10,638 bases of DNA from an uncultured Ruminococcus sp. (GCA_947175005.1 CAMWLD010000045.1:1-10638), one strand, 5' to 3'. Counted from the first letter of the stretch, positions 1 to 6,536 are shown. Notes: generated by a model not told the origin, from the letters alone. Program-made: numbers and translations.

Positions 1-1609
1 GGTAAAGGTCACCTTTGAAGAAGAATGCAAGATGGAAAATCTGCGGGCGCTGATGATTGTAAACAATATCCGCGAGGAATGCGAGCTTCTGGCATTTGAG
101 CCCGAAGATATAGAGACTAACCAGTCCACTGCCGGATATATCAAGGACAACGGCTTTATTGTGCGCTTTAAGTCGGATTACGGCGATGAGGCTATAATAA
201 ATCTTATAAAGGAAACTGCCAATGTAAAGGACGCCGCGCTTATGGCAAAGGCAGGAGCGGCTGCTCCCGCCCCTGCTCCCGCAGAAACTCAAAAGGCGGA
301 GGCTCCCGCACAGGAAGCCGTGGCAGCACAGGCGGCTGCTCCTGCCGCACAGGAAGCTCCGAAGCCCGCCGCAGCCGCAAGCGCTCCCGCTCCTGCCGCA
401 CAGCAGGAAAAGAAGCCTGCGGACAACAAGGCGCCTGCTGTAAAGCAGTCCCTTATTTCCGTAAACCTCAACAAGCTCGATCAGCTGCTGAATCTGGTGG
501 GTGAGATCGTTATTGCGGAGAGTATGGTAACATCAAACCCCGATCTGAAGGGTCTCAGGCTGGACAATTTCCAAAAGGCCGCAAGACAGCTTAAAAAGCT
601 CAACTCCGAAATGCAGGAAGCAGTAATGTCTATCCGAATGGTGCCCATTTCGGGAGCGTTCAACAAGATGACAAGAATTGTAAGAGATATGAAGGTAAAG
701 CTTAACAAGGACGTTGAGCTGGTATTCGAGGGCGAGGATACGGAAGTGGACAAGTCCATTATAGATAACCTGAACGACCCCCTTATGCACATGGTTAGAA
801 ACTCCGTTGACCACGGCATTGAGGAGGATGTACAGGACAGAATAAATGCAGGCAAGCCCGCCAAGGGCAAGGTAACGCTTTCTGCTTACAGCTCCTCGGG
901 CGACGTTGTAATCATGGTTTCCGATGACGGCGCGGGCATGGATCCCGAAAAGATCCTCGACAAGGCGGAGCGCAACGGCGTTCTTTCCAAGCCCCGTTAT
1001 GAGTACACGGAAAAGGAAGCGCTGAACCTTGTTATGCTCCCGGGCTTCTCCACCAACGAGACTGTTACGGAATATTCCGGAAGAGGCGTTGGAATGGACG
1101 TAGTGCGACAGAATATCGAAAAGGTAGGCGGCACGGTATCGGTGGACTCCAAGGTGGGCGAGGGCACAAGCTTTATTATAAAGATCCCCCTCTCCCTGTC
1201 AATTGTTGACGGCATGGAGGTATCGGTGGGCAAGAGCATATTCACTATCCCTATCAGTCAGATAAATCAATCCTTTAAGCTCAACCCCAATCAGCTGCTC
1301 AGAGACACCTCGGGCAATGAAATGATAATGATCTTCGGCGAGTGCTATCCCCTCATAAGGCTTTATGAGATATATGGCCTTGATGGAGCAGAGACCGACC
1401 TTTACAAGGGCATTATCATAAGCGTAGAGGCGGACGGCAAAAAGGCGTGCATTCTGGCGGATGAATTGCTGGGCGAACAGCAGGTAGTTGTTAAGCCCTT
1501 TGCTCCGTTGCTCAACAACTACAACGTCAAGCAGAACGGTATGTCGGGCTGCTCCATTCTGGGTGACGGCTCTATCACAATAATTTTGGACGTCACCAAT
1601 ATAATATAA
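1..1609 (+). CDS. cheA: Chemotaxis histidine kinase CheA, 5'-truncated by the window edge
   Basis: CheA is the cytoplasmic kinase that autophosphorylates on its P1 histidine and passes phosphate to CheY and CheB. The frame is open from base 2 with no start codon or ribosome binding site, so the gene begins outside the window; P1 is not seen. Numbering from the Met at 32, the domains are: a P2-like regulator-docking domain (to ~70), an Ala/Pro/Glu-rich linker (~72-138), P3 dimerization helices (~140-205, with an LLNLVGEIVIAES stretch), a P4 ATPase domain (~206-388), and a P5 CheW-like domain (~391-525). P4 has an N box (MVRNSVDHGIE, Asn257), G1 (DDGAGMD, 298-304), an F box (LPGFST, 336-341), G2 (GRGVGMD, 350-356) and G3 (GEGTSF, 376-381). 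All ATP-binding boxes are intact, so it should be active. It leads a cluster with cheW, cheR and cheB. The family call is very secure. Confidence 0.97.
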   Translation, partial: VKVTFEEECKMENLRALMIVNNIREECELLAFEPEDIETNQSTAGYIKDNGFIVRFKSDYGDEAIINLIKETANVKDAALMAKAGAAAPAPAPAETQKAEAPAQEAVAAQAAAPAAQEAPKPAAAASAPAPAAQQEKKPADNKAPAVKQSLISVNLNKLDQLLNLVGEIVIAESMVTSNPDLKGLRLDNFQKAARQLKKLNSEMQEAVMSIRMVPISGAFNKMTRIVRDMKVKLNKDVELVFEGEDTEVDKSIIDNLNDPLMHMVRNSVDHGIEEDVQDRINAGKPAKGKVTLSAYSSSGDVVIMVSDDGAGMDPEKILDKAERNGVLSKPRYEYTEKEALNLVMLPGFSTNETVTEYSGRGVGMDVVRQNIEKVGGTVSVDSKVGEGTSFIIKIPLSLSIVDGMEVSVGKSIFTIPISQINQSFKLNPNQLLRDTSGNEMIMIFGECYPLIRLYEIYGLDGAETDLYKGIIISVEADGKKACILADELLGEQQVVVKPFAPLLNNYNVKQNGMSGCSILGDGSITIILDVTNII

Positions 1610-1706
1610 GAAAGCCATTGCTGCCGCAGAGCTTTTATGCGCTTCCTGCATTACAGGGCTGTGCGTGTGAATCGACGGCTTAAAACTTAGAACAGGAGGA
1701 AAAATC

Positions 1707-2171
1707 ATGAGCAATATAAACGAGGACGAGAGGGATTTTATGTCCGTTGGGGGCGAAGTCATGCTCTTTACTATAGACAACGCTGTTTACGGAATCGAAG
1801 TAAAATATGTTAATGAGATAATCGGCATTGAACAGATAACCGTTGTGCCAAAGGTACCATACTATATAAAGGGAGTTATCAATATCCGTGGAAAGGTGGT
1901 ACCCATTATCAGCACCAGGGCAAGATTTGGAAAGGAAGAAATTCCCTATGATGAGCGCACCTGTATCATTGTGTTGGAGTTTGACGGCGGCAATCAGGTG
2001 GGCATGATCGTTGACAGGGTAAGAGAGGTAATGGTAGCTTCTCCCGAGGAGATAAGCGTTACCCCCACTCACAACAATGTGAACACCAGCCATTATATTA
2101 AAAATATCATTGAAAATGAGGACGGCATTAAGCTGCTGCTCAACTGCGAGCGGCTGATTATGGATCTGTAA
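1707..2171 (+). CDS. cheW: Chemotaxis coupling protein CheW (first copy, canonical)
   Basis: CheW is a small cytoplasmic adaptor that joins CheA (through its P5 domain) to receptor tips in the signalling array. The 154-residue product is one CheW domain of usual length: the first beta strands (VMLFTIDNAVYGIEV), the conserved GVINIRGKVVPII segment with Arg61 in the expected place, and a C-terminal strand ending ILLNCE-like (KLLLNCERLI). The start is fixed by AGGAGG at 1694-1699, seven bases before ATG 1707; an internal Met at residue 12 lacks such a site. The Asp often found in the VPVIDLR motif is Ser here (IISTR), a mild departure. It follows cheA by 97 bases with no clear terminator, so cotranscription is likely. 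It appears to be the main coupling protein, in contrast to the divergent CheW downstream of cheB. Confidence 0.94.
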   Translation: MSNINEDERDFMSVGGEVMLFTIDNAVYGIEVKYVNEIIGIEQITVVPKVPYYIKGVINIRGKVVPIISTRARFGKEEIPYDERTCIIVLEFDGGNQVGMIVDRVREVMVASPEEISVTPTHNNVNTSHYIKNIIENEDGIKLLLNCERLIMDL

Positions 2172-2293
2172 AGAAAGCAATGGTGCATTCTGTGCCTGCG
2201 CATTTTACAGAGACATTGGCATTGCGCTGCTGTGCTGTTTCTCGGTGCAAAATGATGAAATGATAAAATTTTCCGAAGCGAGGTTGAATTTGC

Positions 2294-3097
2294 ATGGTCA
2301 AGCTGAGCGATGAGGATTTTAACCGTTTGGTGACTTTTATTAAAAAGAATTACGGTATCAATTTGGACAAAAAGAAGGTCCTTATTGAGGGGAGACTGGC
2401 AGGAGTTGTTAGCCAGAGCGGTTTTCCCGGCTTTACCGAGTACATTGACTTTGCCCTGGGAGATAAAACAGGCAAAGAAACCATGAAGCTTGTAAACAAG
2501 CTGACCACAAACCACACTTTCTTTATGAGAGAGCCGGAACACTTCAAGTTCCTTGAAGCCACTGTGCTCCCTTATATAGAGCAGTCTGTCAAGGACAAGG
2601 ACGCCCGCATATGGTGCGCTGCCTCCTCCACGGGGCAGGAGCCGTATACGCTGGCTATGACCATTGACCAGTATTTCACGGGGAAAAAGACGGGCTGGGA
2701 CACCACGATCCTTGCCACCGACCTGGACACGGACGTGCTGCGCACTGCCAAGGCGGGCATTTACGGGGCGGATATGCTGGACGGTCTGCCCGATCAGTGG
2801 ATCGACAAATATTTTAAGAAAATAGAGGGCGGTCAGTATCAGGTCATTGACAGGATAAGAAATGAGATCGTTTACAAAAAGTTCAATCTTATGGATAAGA
2901 TCGTTTACAAAAAGCCCTTTGACCTTATAAGCTGCCGAAATGTTATGATCTACTTTGACAATGCCACAAAGGCTGCGCTGATAGAGCGTTTCTATGACGC
3001 TACAAAGCCGGGCGGGTATTTGTTTATAGGTCATGCGGAGAATGTTCCCCGTGACACCAGGTACAACTATGTGCAGCCGGCTATCTATCGCAAGTAA
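2294..3097 (+). CDS. cheR: Chemotaxis protein methyltransferase CheR
   Basis: CheR transfers methyl groups from S-adenosylmethionine to receptor glutamates, opposing CheB during adaptation. The 267-residue product is full length. An N-terminal helical domain (~1-75) leads into the TNHTFFMRE motif (72-80). The SAM-binding core follows: WCAASSTGQEPYTLAM (107-122), the acidic ATDLD strand (141-145), the beta-subdomain insertion (~150-195) and FDLISCRNVMIYFD (209-222), ending in GGYLFIGHAEN. These match the CheR family closely. The start at 2294 has only a weak GAGG at 2280-2283, and the spacer from cheW is 122 bases, so expression may be lower than for cheW. Inside the gene a 17-bp sequence (AGATCGTTTACAAAAAG) recurs in frame at 2865 and 2898, giving two IVYKK segments 11 residues apart. 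The reading frame is intact and the assignment secure. Confidence 0.95.
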   Translation: MVKLSDEDFNRLVTFIKKNYGINLDKKKVLIEGRLAGVVSQSGFPGFTEYIDFALGDKTGKETMKLVNKLTTNHTFFMREPEHFKFLEATVLPYIEQSVKDKDARIWCAASSTGQEPYTLAMTIDQYFTGKKTGWDTTILATDLDTDVLRTAKAGIYGADMLDGLPDQWIDKYFKKIEGGQYQVIDRIRNEIVYKKFNLMDKIVYKKPFDLISCRNVMIYFDNATKAALIERFYDATKPGGYLFIGHAENVPRDTRYNYVQPAIYRK

Positions 3098-3222
3098 AGA
3101 TATTTGCTGTATTAACAGCCGAAAATTTTTCTTGCGCTGTGTAGGTTTTGGTGATGTTTTATAAATCATACGTTTATTTTTGTAGAAAATAATGAAATTA
3201 CATAGGACTGTTAAACTTGGTT

Positions 3223-3251
3223 TTGGCATAACACATAAAATATATTATAAT
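3223..3251 (+). promoter_or_regulatory. Sigma-A-type promoter for cheB-cheW2
   Basis: TTGGCA at 3223-3228 and a perfect TATAAT at 3246-3251 are separated by 17 bases, in the AT-rich 182-bp gap between cheR and cheB. The start of transcription would fall near 3258, about 20 bases before the cheB ATG, so the leader is very short. The ribosome binding site is weak: AAAGG at 3259-3263 lies about 16 bases from the ATG. This suggests that cheB-cheW2 can be transcribed independently of the upstream genes. The hexamers are visible; promoter activity is inferred. Confidence 0.7.
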
Positions 3252-3279
3252 TGTCTATAAAGGTAGTGAAATAATCCCA

Positions 3280-4533
3280 ATGATCAAGGTTCTTATAGTG
3301 GACGATTCGCCCCTTTTTGCAGCCATGCTCGCAGCAAGGCTTTCCGATTACGAGGGCTTTCAAGTGGTAGGCACTGCCGCAAACCCTTACGAAGCAAGGG
3401 ATAAAATATTGGAGCTTGACCCGGATATTATGACCCTGGATGTGGAAATGCCGCGAATGGACGGCGTAAGCTTTCTGAAAAAGCTTTTGCCCCAGTATTC
3501 CATTCCCGTAATTGTGGTTTCCTCAAGAGGAAGCAGCATGGGAGACGCTAAGGAAGCGGGGGCGGTAAGCTTTCGCCTGAAGCCGTCGGGATCGGGGGAC
3601 GCTCTTAACGGTTTTGTGAGCGGGGTCGCCGAGGATATTATGAAGGTCTGCGGAGGAGGCGGCATTCCGAAATTAAAGCCGAAAACGGCAGGGACGTCAT
3701 CGTTCAGATCATCTTCGATAAATTCGTCGGTAACATCATATGCGAAGCCGGCAACTGCGTCTGCTTTGCAGACAACGCCTGTACAACAAACGGCGGTTTC
3801 CGAGGCTGCCAAGGCTGCTGCGGCTGCCAAAGCGGCGGCAAATGCAGCGGCAAACAAAACCTCACGGACGTTTTCTTCGGGAACATCTGCGGGAACTTAT
3901 TCCGCGCCTGCGCCGAAGCCCGAGGCGGAAAGCGGCGGCAGCGGACGGATATATTCCAAGAACGGCATTGAGATAATCGCCCTGGGTGCTTCCACGGGAG
4001 GCACGGACGCGCTGGAAACGGTGATACTGGGGCTTAACGAGCAGTGTCCGCCTGTGGTGATAACCCAACATATGCCCCCGGTATTTACGGGAATGTATGC
4101 CCAGCGGCTAAACCGCACCTCCAAGCTGAATGTATTCGAGGCGGAGGACGGAATGCGGCTGGAAAAGGGTATGTGCGTAATTGCTGCGGGGGGCAAGCAT
4201 ATGGAGCTTATGCGTGATGCAAGAGGATATTTTATCCGCAGCAAGGAGGGGGAAAAGGTTTCCGGCCACTGTCCCTCGGTGGACGTTATGTTCACCAGCG
4301 TAGTCAACGCGGCGGGGAACAAGGTAGTGGCGGCTCTGCTGACGGGTATGGGCGCTGACGGTGCCAAGGGGCTTTTAAAGCTAAAGCAGGCGGGAGCGTA
4401 CACCATAGGGCAGAACAAGGAGACCTGTGTAGTTTACGGTATGCCCATGGAGGCATATAAACTCGGCGCGGTATGCGAGGAAGCGCCGCTGGGCAGCATT
4501 GCGGGAATAATCCTCAAAAAGCTGCATATGTGA
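3280..4533 (+). CDS. cheB: Chemotaxis response regulator / protein-glutamate methylesterase CheB
   Basis: CheB removes receptor methyl groups (and usually deamidates glutamines) and is activated when CheA phosphorylates its receiver domain. The 417-residue product has a receiver domain at ~1-120, with the acidic pair Asp8/Asp9, phospho-acceptor Asp54 (TLDVEMPRMDG), Ser81/Ser82 and Lys101 (LKP). A long low-complexity linker (~125-225) includes an Ala/Lys-rich tract at ~172-192. The C-terminal methylesterase domain retains the catalytic triad: Ser in GASTGG, His in TQHMP and Asp in GMGADGA. The linker is longer than in enterobacterial CheB. The ATG follows a strong promoter but only a weak ribosome binding site. 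cheW2 starts 12 bases after the stop, and the AGGAGG for it overlaps the cheB stop codon, so the two are almost certainly cotranscribed. The family call is very secure. Confidence 0.96.
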   Translation: MIKVLIVDDSPLFAAMLAARLSDYEGFQVVGTAANPYEARDKILELDPDIMTLDVEMPRMDGVSFLKKLLPQYSIPVIVVSSRGSSMGDAKEAGAVSFRLKPSGSGDALNGFVSGVAEDIMKVCGGGGIPKLKPKTAGTSSFRSSSINSSVTSYAKPATASALQTTPVQQTAVSEAAKAAAAAKAAANAAANKTSRTFSSGTSAGTYSAPAPKPEAESGGSGRIYSKNGIEIIALGASTGGTDALETVILGLNEQCPPVVITQHMPPVFTGMYAQRLNRTSKLNVFEAEDGMRLEKGMCVIAAGGKHMELMRDARGYFIRSKEGEKVSGHCPSVDVMFTSVVNAAGNKVVAALLTGMGADGAKGLLKLKQAGAYTIGQNKETCVVYGMPMEAYKLGAVCEEAPLGSIAGIILKKLHM

Positions 4534-4545
4534 GGAGGCAAATAA

Positions 4546-5070
4546 ATGACGGCTAAACCCGGACAATACCTGACATTTGAGCTGTGCGGACATATGTATG
4601 CCATAAGTATCGACAAGATCGCGAGCATACTCAACGAATGGGGCTCCATTGCCCCTGTACCCGAATTCCCCGATTACGGCAGGGGGGCAATAAACCATTG
4701 GGGATATGTTATCCCGGTAATAGACCCGAGACTTAGAATGAACATACCCGGTGCGCAGACAGCGCAAACCAACTGTCTTATTATAGTGAACACCGGCGAT
4801 AATGCCGAAAACGGCGCCGAAAACGGCAAGGGCGGCGAAAACGACGACGGTGCGGGAATGCTGGGGCTTATGGCCGACAATATAAGCACTATTATGAATT
4901 TCGAGGAAAGCGGACTTTGTGAGCCTCCAAGGCTGACCGCCCACACCAGCGGCTATATTATCGGCGTTTACAAAGCGCCGTCGGCGATAATTATGATACT
5001 CGAACCCAAGCTGCTGCTGACGGAGGATATGAGCAGGGCTATGGAGGAATTCAGAGAAAGTCATAGCTAA
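4546..5070 (+). CDS. Divergent CheW-domain protein (CheW2)
   Basis: This 174-residue protein is one CheW domain, shown by GQYLTFELCGHMYAISIDKI at the start, PVPEFPDYGRGAIN, then YVIPVID and a closing hydrophobic strand (AIIMILEPKLLL). It is the second coupling-protein gene of the cluster, placed directly after cheB with AGGAGG at 4533-4538 and ATG at 4546. Two things set it apart. The usual N-L/I-R-G motif reads NHWG, so the conserved receptor-contact Arg (Arg62 in E. coli CheW) is Trp52. Also, residues ~82-104 form an Asn/Gly/Glu-rich insertion built from AENG-like repeats. It may couple a different receptor, or modulate rather than form the array; this is inference. The 3' part, from the third base of codon 58, is duplicated downstream, but this copy is complete and ends with TAA-TAG in tandem. 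Confidence 0.88.
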   Translation: MTAKPGQYLTFELCGHMYAISIDKIASILNEWGSIAPVPEFPDYGRGAINHWGYVIPVIDPRLRMNIPGAQTAQTNCLIIVNTGDNAENGAENGKGGENDDGAGMLGLMADNISTIMNFEESGLCEPPRLTAHTSGYIIGVYKAPSAIIMILEPKLLLTEDMSRAMEEFRESHS

Positions 5071-5072
5071 TA

Positions 5073-5107
5073 GAGGCAGGAAGCAAGAGGCAAGAGGCAA
5101 GAAAAAA
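5073..5107 (+). repeat. Degenerate heptamer tandem repeat (GAGGCAA), copy 1
   Basis: Five consecutive 7-base units follow the cheW2 stop: GAGGCAG, GAAGCAA, GAGGCAA, GAGGCAA, GAAAAAA. They are non-coding and lie between the stop codon and the palindromic terminator. The pattern is clear by eye; no function can be assigned. Confidence 0.85.
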
Positions 5108-5110
5108 GTG

Positions 5111-5219
5111 GCTGTAAAAAACTCCAAAAGCCTTTTTTACGCAAAAATAAATCCCGACAAATCGGCATTGTAATGCTGCTTTGTCGGGATATTTTTTATT
5201 TGCGGGAGTTTTTTACAGC
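5111..5219. repeat. Nested palindromic element around the terminator, copy 1
   Basis: An outer 15-bp perfect inverted repeat (GCTGTAAAAAACTCC at 5111-5125, its complement at 5205-5219) encloses AT-rich flanks and the inner hairpin at 5151-5190. The 109-bp element therefore folds as one long imperfect stem. It could be a strong two-way terminator or a small miniature-transposon-like repeat; no target-site duplication is obvious. Confidence 0.75.
5151..5199. terminator. Bidirectional intrinsic terminator, copy 1
   Basis: An 11-bp perfect stem (ATCCCGACAAA at 5151-5161, TTTGTCGGGAT at 5180-5190) has an inner loop that can extend by GCAT/ATGC. A T-rich tract (ATTTTTTATT) follows on the + strand, and an A-rich tract (CAAAAATAA) precedes it, giving U-rich ends in both directions. 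It lies between convergent genes and should end cheB-cheW2 transcription. Confidence 0.88.
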
Positions 5220-5224
5220 TCCTT

Positions 5225-5270
5225 TTATTTGTCCTCAACGATATATCCCAGCCCCGCACGGGTGGAGATA
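5225..5270 (-). pseudogene. 3' remnant of the response-regulator gene, created by the duplication
   Basis: On the - strand these 46 bases encode the last 15 residues of the response regulator (ISTRAGLGYIVEDK preceded by the rest of a Phe codon) and its TAA stop. They are identical to 5777-5822. There is no start or ribosome binding site, and the sequence upstream on that strand is antisense cheW2. It is a by-product of the tandem duplication, not a gene. Confidence 0.9.
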
Positions 5271-5622
5271 AATAGACCCGAGACTTAGAATGAACATACC
5301 CGGTGCGCAGACAGCGCAAACCAACTGTCTTATTATAGTGAACACCGGCGATAATGCCGAAAACGGCGCCGAAAACGGCAAGGGCGGCGAAAACGACGAC
5401 GGTGCGGGAATGCTGGGGCTTATGGCCGACAATATAAGCACTATTATGAATTTCGAGGAAAGCGGACTTTGTGAGCCTCCAAGGCTGACCGCCCACACCA
5501 GCGGCTATATTATCGGCGTTTACAAAGCGCCGTCGGCGATAATTATGATACTCGAACCCAAGCTGCTGCTGACGGAGGATATGAGCAGGGCTATGGAGGA
5601 ATTCAGAGAAAGTCATAGCTAA
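5271..5622 (+). pseudogene. 5'-truncated copy of cheW2 created by the duplication
   Basis: This piece repeats cheW2 from Ile59 to its stop, base for base. Directly upstream in the same frame is a TAA at 5269-5271, so it cannot read through from elsewhere. The first in-frame ATG is at 5290 (equivalent to Met65), without a ribosome binding site. If translated it would give 110 residues lacking the first half of the CheW fold. A functional protein is unlikely. Perfect identity to the parent implies a very recent event or an assembly error. Confidence 0.9.
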
Positions 5623-5624
5623 TA

Positions 5625-5659
5625 GAGGCAGGAAGCAAGAGGCAAGAGGCAAGAAAAAA
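5625..5659 (+). repeat. Degenerate heptamer tandem repeat, copy 2
   Basis: This is the second copy of the five GAGGCAA-type heptamers, 552 bases after the first and identical to it. It follows the stop of the truncated cheW2 copy. Confidence 0.85.
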
Positions 5660-5662
5660 GTG

Positions 5663-5771
5663 GCTGTAAAAAACTCCAAAAGCCTTTTTTACGCAAAAAT
5701 AAATCCCGACAAATCGGCATTGTAATGCTGCTTTGTCGGGATATTTTTTATTTGCGGGAGTTTTTTACAGC
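5663..5771. repeat. Nested palindromic element, copy 2
   Basis: Identical to 5111-5219, with the outer inverted repeat at 5663-5677 and 5757-5771. Its right end lies only five bases from the stop codon of the intact response-regulator gene. Confidence 0.75.
5703..5751. terminator. Bidirectional intrinsic terminator, copy 2
   Basis: This hairpin is identical to 5151-5199 (stem arms 5703-5713 and 5732-5742). It sits downstream of the intact response-regulator gene on the - strand and should end its transcript. With copy 1, convergent transcription now meets two terminators in series. Confidence 0.88.
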
Positions 5772-5776
5772 TCCTT

Positions 5777-6463
5777 TTATTTGTCCTCAACGATATATCC
5801 CAGCCCCGCACGGGTGGAGATAAACCCTGTGAGGCCTATATTTTCCAGCTTTTTCCGCAGGCGGGAAATATTGACGGTAAGGGTGTTTTCGTCCACAAAG
5901 CTGTCGGTCTCCCAAAGGCGTTTCATGAGAAGCTCACGGCTGACCACGCGTCCTTTGTTTTCAAGGCAGGTGAGCAGTATACGCAGTTCGTTTTTGGTAA
6001 GCTCCAGCTTTATATCGCCGTATTTCAGGGCGGCTTCCTCGGTAATAAGCTCCGCTCCCATTGCGCCCAGGGGCTTTGGGTTATAGGATTTATATGCCCT
6101 GCGCAGGATAGCGCGAAGCTTGGCAAGAAGCACTGTAAGGTCAAAGGGCTTGGGGATAAAATCGTCCCCGCCCATATTCATAGCCGTGAGAATGTTCATA
6201 TTATCCGAGGCGGAGGAAAGGAAAACCACGGGTACGTCCGACTGCCTGCGCAGCAGGTCGCACCAATAAAAGCCGTTATAATAGGGCAGGCCTATATCCA
6301 TAAGCACAAGGTGAGGCTCAAACGCTAAGAGGGGCGGCAAGAGGTCACGGAAATCCTCCGCTGCCTTGGTCTCAAAGCCCCATTTTCGCAGGAAAATGCC
6401 GATAGAATTTGCAATGGACGGGTCGTCCTCCACTATGAAAATTTTGTATATTTCCTCGCTCAT
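5777..6463 (-). CDS. OmpR-family response regulator, GraR/BceR type
   Basis: A 228-residue DNA-binding response regulator. The receiver domain has the acidic pair Asp13/Asp14, phospho-acceptor Asp56 (LMDIGLPYYNGFYWC), the VVFLSSAS Ser segment and Lys in FIPKPF. A winged-helix output domain follows (ELRILLTCL, VVSRELLMKRLW, DENTLTVNISRLRKKL, STRAGLGYIV). The GF-WC and LTVNISRLRKKL wording resembles GraR/BceR regulators, which usually respond to cell-envelope antimicrobial peptides through a paired membrane kinase. ATG 6463 is chosen because AGGAG lies 10 bases upstream (6474-6478) and translation begins directly with the receiver fold. A longer in-frame ATG at 6565 overlaps the promoter and is rejected. 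No kinase gene adjoins it. It follows two ABC exporter genes on the same strand but has its own promoter. The 3' end is duplicated; this copy is intact. Confidence 0.93.
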   Translation of the reverse strand: MSEEIYKIFIVEDDPSIANSIGIFLRKWGFETKAAEDFRDLLPPLLAFEPHLVLMDIGLPYYNGFYWCDLLRRQSDVPVVFLSSASDNMNILTAMNMGGDDFIPKPFDLTVLLAKLRAILRRAYKSYNPKPLGAMGAELITEEAALKYGDIKLELTKNELRILLTCLENKGRVVSRELLMKRLWETDSFVDENTLTVNISRLRKKLENIGLTGFISTRAGLGYIVEDK

Positions 6464-6490
6464 TTTCCGATCGCTCCTATCCGATAAAAT

Positions 6491-6520
6491 AAAAGCCGCC
6501 CTACTCCGAGGGCAGCTTTT
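6491..6520 (-). terminator. Terminator-like hairpin in the leader of the response-regulator gene
   Basis: Read on the - strand, AAAAGCTGCCCT (6520-6509) pairs with AGGGCGGCTTTT (6502-6491). The 12-bp stem contains one G-U wobble and has a 6-base loop; UAUUUUAU follows. On the + strand the same position is a C-A mismatch, so the structure favours - strand RNA. It begins about 10 bases after the predicted transcription start and ends about 27 bases before the ATG. It could be an attenuator or a 5' stabilizing stem. Confidence 0.65.
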
Positions 6521-6536
6521 CCCTGTCGGTTCTTTA

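Larger units (their letters stand above)
4719..5270. repeat. 552-bp direct tandem duplication, copy 1
   Basis: Bases 4719-5270 are repeated without any difference I could find at 5271-5822. The unit holds the end of cheW2 from codon 58, a heptamer repeat, a palindromic terminator region, and the last 15 codons of the convergent response-regulator gene. Just left of copy 1 the sequence is GGT, and just left of copy 2 it is GATA, which fixes the left breakpoint. Confidence 0.97.
5271..5822. repeat. 552-bp direct tandem duplication, copy 2
   Basis: This is an exact copy of 4719-5270, directly adjoining it in the same orientation. The identity runs two bases further (5823-5824, AA), matching the first two bases of the unit, so the junction has 2-bp microhomology. 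This copy carries the true 3' end of the response-regulator gene on its right, and a headless piece of cheW2 on its left. Confidence 0.97.

Noticed and set aside
1199..2180. Open frames on the - strand opposite cheA and cheW
   Set aside because: The + strand carries unmistakable CheA P5 and CheW domains; the opposite frames have no support.
3106..3131. Terminator after cheR
   Set aside because: The stem (GCTGT/ACAGC) has only five pairs and the T run starts some bases after it, so it is too weak to call.
2093..3229. Long open frame (378 codons) on the - strand opposite cheR
   Set aside because: It lies across a clear cheR, has no ribosome binding site or recognisable domain, and its composition is that of an antisense frame.
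4381..5127. 248-codon - strand frame with a Leu/Pro/Ser/Cys-rich start (LPLASCFLPLLAM), and its 180-codon duplicate
   Set aside because: The start comes from translating the heptamer repeat, and the rest is antisense to cheW2.
5290..5622. 110-codon open frame as a second CheW gene
   Set aside because: It is the duplicated 3' part of cheW2, with no ribosome binding site and a stop just upstream.
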